This document shows, piece after piece, positions 1-8,210 of a DNA stretch of 36,627 nt. Below the pieces are notes generated by a model. The model saw only the letters and a program-made list of their open reading frames with translations. It did not search any database and was not told where the DNA came from. Source of the DNA: Candidatus Bathyarchaeota archaeon (lineage in GTDB: Archaea > Thermoproteota > Bathyarchaeia > Bathyarchaeales > Bathycorpusculaceae); the NCBI GenBank assembly GCA_026015145.1, contig JAOZGY010000028.1, positions 1-36,627 on the forward strand. Direction: 5' to 3'. A program made the position numbers and the translations under genes. Within the stretch, counting starts at the first letter, position 1. Every line of letters begins with the position of its first letter.

Positions 1-408
1 CAGTTTGTAAGTATAGGTGAAAAAACTAAGGATGTAGGTGTTATTTACATTGGCGGAGGTGTACCCAAAGACCTCACGCAACTGATTGCAATTTCTGTTT
101 CGCCTAGAACTAAAGATAAAGGTGTTCCAGGTCGAGCCGGGCGTTTACGTAAAAGTCTACAAGAGTATTATTATCCACATAAATATGCTATCCAAATAAC
201 AACTGATTCACCCCAATGGGGTGGATTATCTGGATGTACTTTAGAAGAAGCTGTAAGTTGGGGCAAAATTGACAATCTAGGGAAAAGAGCTGTTTGTTAT
301 TGTGATGCAACTATAGCTTTGCCACTAATAACTCATGCACTCAATGAACGAGTTAAATCGAGAAGCCAGCCGCCAAATCTGTCATGGCTATTCAACTCTA
401 TTCTTTAG
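1..408 (+). CDS. Deoxyhypusine synthase family protein, C-terminal part (5' truncated at window edge)
   Basis: Frame 1 is open from base 1 to TAG at 406-408: ...GVIYIGGGVPKDL...YAIQITTDSPQWGGLSGCTLEEAVSWGKI...; retains the WGK motif that carries the DHS active-site Lys. Confidence 0.88.
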   Translation, partial: QFVSIGEKTKDVGVIYIGGGVPKDLTQLIAISVSPRTKDKGVPGRAGRLRKSLQEYYYPHKYAIQITTDSPQWGGLSGCTLEEAVSWGKIDNLGKRAVCYCDATIALPLITHALNERVKSRSQPPNLSWLFNSIL

Positions 409-1357
409 GTTTTAATCTATCTAATAATGAACTAATAATTAGAGGCAATATTATCGTTGCATCTCCTTCAACCATTACCTGTTTTGCTTTTTCATTTATT
501 TTACCCCATGATACAGCTTCCCTAGGTCTTGCACCTGAAAGACTTCCATCCCATTCTCCAGCGGTGCTTAAGTAAACCGCATAATCCAATCCTTCATTGA
601 ATTGATTCCACCATATTGTATGATGTTTCGCAATTCCTCCACCTACAATCAAGGCACCTGTCTTTTTTGCAGCAAAAACAATATCGTTTATTTCTCCAGA
701 ATCTTTTAACAAATCAATTTTGAAATTATGATCCTGACTAAATAACCAAATCTGATAACCTACAGCCCCATCGGTAATACCCGGGACAAAAACAGGTATT
801 TTGTTTTTTGCTGCCCAATACAGGATTGAACTTTCATTGCAAATACGAGAACCTATTTCCTTGCAAAACTGGTTTGTTGATACTTCCCTTACTCCCTCAA
901 TCCATAGCGTGTTAAGCAGTTTTTGAATTTTTTTCTCTAAAATTATTCCGTAACTATCATTAGGAACTAGAACGTTTCCTAATCGATTTATTCCTTTTTT
1001 ATGAAGAGCACTATCATTCATTATGAATGATCCTTTGTAATAATTCTTCCAACATCGTGCTATATCATGGTCTAGAGTACCACATGTAGTGATTACAACA
1101 TCTACCATTCTTCTTTTTACCAGTTCCTTAAACACACCACGAGTTCCTGTTGCAACTAAATTTGCTGTGAATGAGAGAAATTTTTTACAATTTTGCTCTT
1201 TAACCATCCGTTCCAAAATATCTATGCCCCTTGATAGTTTTCCAGCAGTAAAACCCCACGCGTTTTCCATCTGAGTTATTAACTCATCAACTGTGATTCC
1301 TTCGTGAAACTCGTAGTCTTTCACAAATTCTCTTAACATTTTTCCTTTCAACCTCAT
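398..1357 (-). CDS. dys: Deoxyhypusine synthase
   Basis: 319 aa; DHS-family motifs TTCGTLDHDIAR, VPGITDGAVG, EWDGSLSGARPREAVSWGKI. Confidence 0.9.
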   Translation of the reverse strand: MRLKGKMLREFVKDYEFHEGITVDELITQMENAWGFTAGKLSRGIDILERMVKEQNCKKFLSFTANLVATGTRGVFKELVKRRMVDVVITTCGTLDHDIARCWKNYYKGSFIMNDSALHKKGINRLGNVLVPNDSYGIILEKKIQKLLNTLWIEGVREVSTNQFCKEIGSRICNESSILYWAAKNKIPVFVPGITDGAVGYQIWLFSQDHNFKIDLLKDSGEINDIVFAAKKTGALIVGGGIAKHHTIWWNQFNEGLDYAVYLSTAGEWDGSLSGARPREAVSWGKINEKAKQVMVEGDATIILPLIISSLLDRLKPKE

Positions 1358-1436
1358 AGTTCATTAAGTATTAGAATTGATGATTTTTTTTATCACCAAG
1401 TTGAGTCCTCTCAATATCATGTTTTAATCCCCTGTT

Positions 1437-1769
1437 TCAAAAGAGTCCGGCGTCTTTTAATCTCAATGCTTGACTAATATTTCCTTTTAGTTTTAATTTG
1501 CCTAAGAAAAACGCTTTTTCGCCACTTAATTTACCATTTATTACATCCAAATAGTCTTTTTCTGACATTTTCAGCGAAATTGTTGGAGAATCATGATTTC
1601 CTTCTTTAATTTTTAATGTTTGTTTTTTTATTGTAACTATCCATTCTCCACCATTAATTCCTGAGATAGCTATGTTAACAATAACCTCAACACCTTTTGC
1701 TTTCTCTGGTTTGAACCTTTGAGGTAATATTGTTTCAAAAAAATCTTTAGCTGTCTTTACTTCTACCAT
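1437..1769 (-). CDS. SCP2 sterol-binding domain protein
   Basis: 110 aa; NGGEWIVTIKKQTLKIKEG...PTISLKMSEKDYLDVINGKLSGEKAFFLGKLKLKGNISQALRL is typical of the SCP2 fold. Confidence 0.8.
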   Translation of the reverse strand: MVEVKTAKDFFETILPQRFKPEKAKGVEVIVNIAISGINGGEWIVTIKKQTLKIKEGNHDSPTISLKMSEKDYLDVINGKLSGEKAFFLGKLKLKGNISQALRLKDAGLF

Positions 1770-1811
1770 TTTCTTTCTTCCAGTTATCTAATATCTTACT
1801 TTTTTCTTTTC

Positions 1812-2507
1812 CTAGCTACTTTTTTGCCTAAACAAATCCTTTTCTTTTGGTCTAGCTAACTCGTTTGCAGAAACATTTTCTGATATTTGATAATTATATC
1901 CTCGTATTATCGCTGCTGGTATTCCTTCGTTAGCTTGACCTATTACCAATTCTGCAGCGGATGCTAATTCGTCTGCAATTGCAGTTTGTTTCATTCTTAA
2001 AACATAACCGAACAGGTCTTTTTCTCCTCTTCTATCCCTTATAGGTTTAATTCCAGCAACACCGATTGTCACATTTATTTCTCCCTTTCTTAAAGGTCGA
2101 CCATGTGTATCTGAGATTATTATTGCTAGATTGCAATCTGTCATGGTTTCTAATTCTTGTTTTATTTTTCTCGCCGAAGCGTTAGCATCATTAGGGAGTA
2201 ATACGACGTTTCTTTCTCCTTTGATATTAGATCGATCTATTCCAGCGTTTGCACAAACCATACCGTTATTATGCTCTGTTATGATACTGTTGCGCCGCAT
2301 ACGTACAATCTCTTTAGATTCTCTTAGAATAATCTCAACTAAAGCCGGATCTTTCTCTGTTTTTTTTGCTATTTCCCATGCCTTTTTGGATGGTGAAACT
2401 TCATCGAGATTTACGACGTTTCCTTCGGCTTTTGAAACAGCTACATGAGTAATTACAATCACATCTTTTTCTTTCAAACTTATTTTTTGGTTTTTTAAGG
2501 CCTGCAA
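1812..2507 (-). CDS. cofE: Coenzyme F420-0:L-glutamate ligase (CofE family); N-terminus probably extends upstream to about 2590
   Basis: VSKAEGNVVNLDEV..., VCANAGIDRSN, ISDTHGRPLRKGEINVTIGVAGIKPIRDRRGEKDLFG match CofE. The codons just upstream encode VETIKIIAVEGLPLIKEGDNIAELI, the conserved CofE N-terminus. Confidence 0.88.
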   Translation of the reverse strand: MQALKNQKISLKEKDVIVITHVAVSKAEGNVVNLDEVSPSKKAWEIAKKTEKDPALVEIILRESKEIVRMRRNSIITEHNNGMVCANAGIDRSNIKGERNVVLLPNDANASARKIKQELETMTDCNLAIIISDTHGRPLRKGEINVTIGVAGIKPIRDRRGEKDLFGYVLRMKQTAIADELASAAELVIGQANEGIPAAIIRGYNYQISENVSANELARPKEKDLFRQKSS

Positions 2508-2830
2508 TATAAGCTCCGCAATATTATCTCCCTCCTTTATTAGTGGTAAACCTTCAACGGCTATTATTTTGATAGTTTCTACTATTTTGTACCCCTCTTC
2601 CTTTCTAAATCGTGATTTTTTTTACCCATGATACCACTTAAGTTTATCTCGTGATTTGGATTCCCTAACATTTTTTTCATCATTTTTTTTAAAAAAAAAT
2701 AGTTATTATCTAATTTAATTTTTGATTGCCACTCAGATAAGTGTATAATTCGGGAAGGTTTTAAAAACTAATAACTGATTATTAGAAATATTCGAAAGGT
2801 TGTTTCTTTGGAATTGGGGAAAAACCAATC

Positions 2831-5506
2831 TTGGGAATTGAAAATTTAAACCGTATTTTTAATCCTAAACGGATTGCTGTGATTGGCGCTTCAGAGCGGA
2901 AAGCTTCGATTGGTGCTAAAATTCTTCGAAATTTAGTGGGAGTGGGCTATAAAGGAGGGGTCTATCCAGTAAATACCTTTAGGCAAACTGTACAAGGACT
3001 TCCTGCTTATCAGAGTATAAGCAAGATTTCGCGAAAAATTGATCTGGCTATTATTGCTACTCCGGCTCACACTGTACCTCAAATAGTTGAAGAATGTGGA
3101 GAAGCTGGTGTTTCTGGTTTGATTATTAATTCTGCAGGTTTTAGAGAGGTTGGAAATGAAGGTATTTTGTATGAGCAAAAGATAATTGAATATCAAAAGA
3201 AATTCAATATGCGTATTATTGGTCCTAATAGTTTTGGTGTTCTTAGGCCAGGCATAAATCTTTATGCAACTTTTGCTGGTACTTTAGCGTTACCTGGAAA
3301 TATTGCTTTTCTGTCTCAGAGTGCTGCATTATGTGCTTCAGCTTTGGATTGGGCTTTGGATTCAGGAGTGGGATTTAGTGCTGTAGTTTCTACTGGATCG
3401 ATGGTTGATGTGGATTTTGGTGACTTAATTGATTATTTCGGGGCTGATCCAAAAACTAGGAGCATAGTACTCTATGTTGAATCTATAAAAAACGCTAGAA
3501 AATTTATGAGTGCTGCAAGAGCATTTGCAAGAACCAAGCCGATTGTTGTGGTTAAAGCTGGTCGTTCCAAAGAAAGTGTTGCTTCCACACTATCACATAG
3601 TGGCAGTCTAGGTGGAGAGGATGCTGTGTATGATTCTGCATTTAGACGTGCAGGAATAGTTCGTGTTAGGGCTATTGAAGATCTTTTTAATTGTGCAGAG
3701 GCATTAGCGATGCAATCTAATCCTGCTGGGCCGAAATTGACAATTATCACTAATGCTGGCGGTCCCGCCATAATGGCTACAGATCATTTAGCAGATAGAG
3801 GTGGGAAAATTTCCCAATTAAGTAATTCAACAATACAAAATTTGAAGAATGCACTGCCCTCTTATTGTAGTACAGTTAATCCTGTGGATATTTTTGAAGA
3901 AGCTACTCCTAAGCGCTTTAGAGCTGTTTTGGACATATGCCTAAAGGATGAAAATAGCAATGGATTTTTGTTAATTTATGCTCCTCAGGAAGCAGCCGAT
4001 CCTATTGATGTAGCAAAAACAGTTGTAGAAATGTCGAATCAGACAGACAAACCTATTCTAGCATCTTTTATGAGTGAGGATAATCGGAGCCGAGAAGCTT
4101 GTAAACTCCTGCAGAGTCATGGTATTCCAGTTTTTAAAACTCCTGAACAGGCTGTGTCTACCTTTATGTATATGTACAGCTATACTCAAAATTTGGAGCT
4201 TTTGTACCAGACTCCCGAAGAGTTATCTATAGAATCAGCTGACTCAAAATCCTTGAAAGAAATACTGAGACGTGCTATCTGCGCTGGGAAACAATCCCTT
4301 AGTTTAAAAAATTCTTTACTTTTTCTTGAAAAGTATAATATTCCAACTGTAAAAACAGAGATTGCCCTATCTTCAGAGGAAGCGAAAATTAAAGCTTCTG
4401 AACTTGGCTATCCAGTAGTTATGAAACTTTTATCTCCTCAACTTGTCCACAAATCAAAAAATGAAGGAGTTATTCTCAATATATGTTCACCATCAGATGT
4501 TCAAGTTTCATACGACCTTTTATCCAATAATCTTGAAAAATTCAAACTTGGTGCAATGTTTCAGGGAATTGCTGTTCAACCTATGATTCGTAAAAATGGA
4601 TATGAGCTCCTAATCGGTTGCAAGAAAGACTCCCAATTTGGGTCGGTTATTCTTTTTGGTACTGGAGGTACCAACACTGAGTTGTTTAAAGATATTACTA
4701 TTGGATTTCCCCCACTAAATCAAGTCCTAGCTAGAAAGCTTATGCAGAATACGGCAATTTACAAGCATGCATCTGCAAGTGGGTTTCCATTAAATGTTCA
4801 ACTTTTAGAAAAGCTTTTGGTAAAGTTTTCACAGTTAGTTATTGACTTTCCTGAGATTAAAGAAATTGATGTAAATCCATTAATTGTAGATCGAGATAGT
4901 GCAATTGCAGTTGATGCTCGAATAGTTTTAGATCTCGAACAAAAAAATCTAGAAACTGGTTATTGTGACCATCTTGTAATTGCTCCTTATCCTAGCAAAT
5001 ATATTTCTGAATGGAAGACTAAAGATGGGGAAAAGGTTCTCCTCAGACCAATTAAACCTGAAGATGAGTTACTTTTTAATAAACTCTTTTCTTCTCTTTC
5101 TGTTAAAACAAAACGTTTCAGATTTTTTGATATAATAAAAGAATTATCACATGAAAGGCTAACAAGATTTTGCAATTTGGATAATGATCGTGAAATTGCC
5201 ATAATTGCTAAATTACAAAAGGATAAGAAGTCAATAATTGGTGTTGCTCGAATAATTTTAGATACAGGAGGAAAAGATGGCGAATTTGCTGTATTAGTAA
5301 GCGATAGGTGGCAGGGAAAAGGTATAGGATCCAAGCTTGTTGATTGTATTATTAAAATTGCTCGTGATATGGGTGTAAAATCCATCTATAGTGATGTCAT
5401 TTCTAATAATCAGAAGATGCTTAGTTTAGCTAAAAAAAAGGGTTTCAGAAAACAAAAGTTAGATTATGATACAATAAAGATAGTACTAACTCTTGACAAA
5501 TTTTGA
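2831..5506 (+). CDS. Acyl-CoA synthetase (NDP-forming, fused alpha+beta) with C-terminal GNAT domain; Pat/YfiQ-like architecture
   Basis: 891 aa: CoA-binding (FNPKRIAVIGASERKASIGAKILRNL), succinyl-CoA-ligase-like (HSGSLGG), ATP-grasp (GYPVVMKLLSPQLVHKSKNEGV) and GNAT (EFAVLVSDRWQGKGIGSKLV...A..MGVKSIYSDVISNNQKMLSLAKKKGF). Confidence 0.9.
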   Translation: MGIENLNRIFNPKRIAVIGASERKASIGAKILRNLVGVGYKGGVYPVNTFRQTVQGLPAYQSISKISRKIDLAIIATPAHTVPQIVEECGEAGVSGLIINSAGFREVGNEGILYEQKIIEYQKKFNMRIIGPNSFGVLRPGINLYATFAGTLALPGNIAFLSQSAALCASALDWALDSGVGFSAVVSTGSMVDVDFGDLIDYFGADPKTRSIVLYVESIKNARKFMSAARAFARTKPIVVVKAGRSKESVASTLSHSGSLGGEDAVYDSAFRRAGIVRVRAIEDLFNCAEALAMQSNPAGPKLTIITNAGGPAIMATDHLADRGGKISQLSNSTIQNLKNALPSYCSTVNPVDIFEEATPKRFRAVLDICLKDENSNGFLLIYAPQEAADPIDVAKTVVEMSNQTDKPILASFMSEDNRSREACKLLQSHGIPVFKTPEQAVSTFMYMYSYTQNLELLYQTPEELSIESADSKSLKEILRRAICAGKQSLSLKNSLLFLEKYNIPTVKTEIALSSEEAKIKASELGYPVVMKLLSPQLVHKSKNEGVILNICSPSDVQVSYDLLSNNLEKFKLGAMFQGIAVQPMIRKNGYELLIGCKKDSQFGSVILFGTGGTNTELFKDITIGFPPLNQVLARKLMQNTAIYKHASASGFPLNVQLLEKLLVKFSQLVIDFPEIKEIDVNPLIVDRDSAIAVDARIVLDLEQKNLETGYCDHLVIAPYPSKYISEWKTKDGEKVLLRPIKPEDELLFNKLFSSLSVKTKRFRFFDIIKELSHERLTRFCNLDNDREIAIIAKLQKDKKSIIGVARIILDTGGKDGEFAVLVSDRWQGKGIGSKLVDCIIKIARDMGVKSIYSDVISNNQKMLSLAKKKGFRKQKLDYDTIKIVLTLDKF

Positions 5507-5587
5507 AATAATTTTGAAAAACTAATATTCTTTAAATTTGGAGAAAGAATCATGGAAAAAAGAATGTAGATATTTAAATTTATTTAA

Positions 5588-6316
5588 CTACTGTGTTCTG
5601 AATTTTTGGAGTTTTCCTAATAGCTCTAAGTCGCCCTTGGGATCACCTGCACATGTTGCAATTACACCGTCAACAAGCCCGTCTAATTTTGCAGCATATT
5701 CTTCGACTTTGTCCATAGTTGTGGTTACAGGCCACCCTATTATTTTTATTATCTCAGCGTTTTTGGGTGTTCCCACTAGGAAATATGAGTATATTGGTTT
5801 GTTTAAGCGCTTGCATTCTTGGGCTACCTTCTCCAATGTTGGGAATGATTTGTCTTCAAGTCTCATAAAGCAAATAAAGTCCCAATCTCCTCTTACTCTT
5901 GCAATATTATCTTCAACAGATCGTCTTGCTGAAATTAGGCAGCCTAATTTTAGGTTTTTAAGTTTTACTTTTGTGCTTAAGAACTCTCGTGCTTCCTCTG
6001 AGGATTTAAGCATTTTTATTGGTTCTCCATAATGAGGGATATCTCCCATTGTTAGTGCTAATCCATCAATACCTATGATATCTGATGCTAAGGCTAATCC
6101 TCCTACTTCCACTGGACCTTTATAATGAAGAATGAATATGGGAATTACTATTTTGTCGGGATATTTTGTTTTTAGTACACAGCTTACAACTGTACCTGCT
6201 GGAGCCGGAAACCCGGCAGCGCTATCGGTGACATTCCATCCGTCTACTAAGTCTTTGGTTTCTTCAGCTAGCTTAAGAAATTTTCGTGTTGGAACAAATT
6301 CATGTAATATTTTCAT
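5588..6316 (-). CDS. Short methylenetetrahydrofolate-reductase-like (MetF/MTHFR family) protein
   Basis: 242 aa; NVTDSAAGFPAPAGTVVSCVL...IIGIDGLALTMGDIPHYGEP resembles MTHFR TIM-barrel motifs; adjacent to the CODH/ACS cluster. Confidence 0.72.
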   Translation of the reverse strand: MKILHEFVPTRKFLKLAEETKDLVDGWNVTDSAAGFPAPAGTVVSCVLKTKYPDKIVIPIFILHYKGPVEVGGLALASDIIGIDGLALTMGDIPHYGEPIKMLKSSEEAREFLSTKVKLKNLKLGCLISARRSVEDNIARVRGDWDFICFMRLEDKSFPTLEKVAQECKRLNKPIYSYFLVGTPKNAEIIKIIGWPVTTTMDKVEEYAAKLDGLVDGVIATCAGDPKGDLELLGKLQKFRTQ

Positions 6317-6520
6317 AGAAACATCATCTTGGCTAAAATGGGATTATTTTGGCATTAAAAAATCTTTTGTACTCGAAATTTTGCTCCTTGTATACAATAG
6401 TTTAAAAAAAACATTGGTGAAATTAATGAATTATTTTATTGATAATTTTTTTCATAGAATTTATTAATTCTTAAAGAAATGTAAATAAATCATAAATTGA
6501 ATATTCGCATTAGGTAGAAC

Positions 6521-7300
6521 ATGAAGATTGCTATTTCTGGTAAAGGCGGTGTTGGGAAGACTCTGATTTCAGCGGGTCTTGCAAAGGGTTTTGCTGAAAG
6601 AGGATTGAAAACTATAGCTATAGATGCGGATTCTTCACCTAATCTTGCATTAACTTTGGGTTTGTCTGCAGAAGAGGCGCGAAAGATAACTCCAATCTCT
6701 GAGAATAAAGAGCTTGTTGCCTCCAAAACAAATACCGGATATTCAGGTGTTTATCGTTTAACTTTTAGTGTTGATGATATTGTGCGTGATTATTCGATAT
6801 TAACTCCTTTTGGGGTAAATGTGATGGTAATGGGGACTGTTCATTCGATGGGTTCAGGTTGTATGTGTGCGCCAAATGCTGTAATTCGTGAGTTGTTGCG
6901 TCACTTAATTGTAGAAAGGGATGAAGCTGTTGTGTTGGATATGGAGGCAGGGGTTGAGCATATTGGTAGAGGAACTGCGAGCCATGTTGATGTTTTGCTT
7001 GTTGTTGCTGATTCAAATTTGAAAGCGCTTGAAATTGCTAGGAGAATAAAAGATTTAGCTAAAACTGCGGGAATGAAACAGATCTATTTAATTGGGAATA
7101 GAGTCATGAACGATAATCAAAAAAAGGCAATAATAGATTTTGCAGAAAAAAACGATTTGGAGATTCTTGATTTCGTGCCTTTTGATCAAGGTGTTATTGA
7201 AAAAGATATGCAAGGTGTATCTCCTCTTAGTTACAAGGAACTTAAAGCTGTGAGGGCAATAGATGCAATTTCAGGTACGCTGATTGGAAAAAATATTTGA
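6521..7300 (+). CDS. cooC: CooC/AcsF-type nickel-insertion ATPase (CODH maturation)
   Basis: 259 aa; deviant Walker A GKGGVGKT, GSGCMCAPN CxC metal motif, DMEAGVEHIGRGTA; directly upstream of cdhA. Confidence 0.92.
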   Translation: MKIAISGKGGVGKTLISAGLAKGFAERGLKTIAIDADSSPNLALTLGLSAEEARKITPISENKELVASKTNTGYSGVYRLTFSVDDIVRDYSILTPFGVNVMVMGTVHSMGSGCMCAPNAVIRELLRHLIVERDEAVVLDMEAGVEHIGRGTASHVDVLLVVADSNLKALEIARRIKDLAKTAGMKQIYLIGNRVMNDNQKKAIIDFAEKNDLEILDFVPFDQGVIEKDMQGVSPLSYKELKAVRAIDAISGTLIGKNI

Positions 7301-7327
7301 ATATAAAAAAAATGAAGATGGTATTGT

Positions 7328-8092
7328 TTGAAAACGCTTGTGACTATTGGAAGAGGTGGAACGGGTAAGTCGAGTTTTGTGGGTCTTATGACAAAATGCT
7401 TTATCGAAAATGGTCAAGCTCCACTACTTTTGGTAGATGCTGATCCGGATCAGAACCTTTCAGAAATGGTTGGGGTAGATCTTGTTGCAGAAGGAAAAAG
7501 TACGATAGCTGAATTACTTGTTAAGACTTTTATTAAGAAAGGTGGAACAACTGTTGGTGTTCCGCCTACAGAGAGAATAGAGAGCAAAATCTGGGCTGAG
7601 GGACTCTTTGAGAGCGATAATTTTGACTTTTTAGCTCTAGGAACAAAATGGGTTGAAGGCTGCTATTGTATGCCCAATTCAGCTCTTAAAGGTGCATTAG
7701 CTTCTTTAATTAAAAATTATAGGTATGTTCTTATTGACTCTCCTGCAGGATTAGAGCACTTAAACAGAAGAATAGCTTCTAAAGTAGATGATATTTTTGA
7801 TATTCTTGATCATTCAAAAAAATCACTGGATCATGTAAAGCGAGCCCAGCGAATAACTAAAGAGGTAGAAATTGATTACAATAATTTTTATCTTATTGGA
7901 GGCTATCGATTTCCAAGTGATTTGGCTATTCAAGTTGAAAAATCTCTTAACTTCAAATATCTAGGAAAAATTTCTAATGATAAACTTTTAGATGATTATG
8001 TTCTAAATGGAAAATCTCTGCTTGAATTACCAATAGACAATCCGGCTTACGTTTCTGTAAAAAAAATTTTGGTTTCAGCAAAATATTTTTGA
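7328..8092 (+). CDS. Second CooC/AcsF-type ATPase paralog
   Basis: 254 aa; GRGGTGKSS P-loop, VDADPDQNL, EGCYCMPNSALKG CxC motif, DSPAGLEHLNRR. Confidence 0.88.
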   Translation: MKTLVTIGRGGTGKSSFVGLMTKCFIENGQAPLLLVDADPDQNLSEMVGVDLVAEGKSTIAELLVKTFIKKGGTTVGVPPTERIESKIWAEGLFESDNFDFLALGTKWVEGCYCMPNSALKGALASLIKNYRYVLIDSPAGLEHLNRRIASKVDDIFDILDHSKKSLDHVKRAQRITKEVEIDYNNFYLIGGYRFPSDLAIQVEKSLNFKYLGKISNDKLLDDYVLNGKSLLELPIDNPAYVSVKKILVSAKYF

Positions 8093-8210
8093 TTTACCTT
8101 TTTTTAGTTTTCTCTATTGATTGCTTTGTAATTTTCCATGAAATAGCTGGAAAAGTTTAAAAAGCTTCCATTTGTTTGGTTTTTATCTAAACCTTAGATG
8201 AGGTTTATAA

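Noticed and set aside
384-575. ORF 384..575 + (63 aa) between the DHS genes
   Set aside because: Antisense to the 3' end of the minus-strand DHS gene; no recognisable protein.
3472-3771. Long antisense ORFs inside coding genes (e.g. 3472..3771, 6765..7016, 8984..9325, 9841..10221, 14475..14789)
   Set aside because: Opposite strand of well-supported genes; compositions are those of translated antisense codons (QH- or S-rich), no family signature.
5538-6032. 164-aa ORF antisense to the MTHFR-like gene
   Set aside because: The minus-strand frame has clear MTHFR-like motifs; this frame has none.
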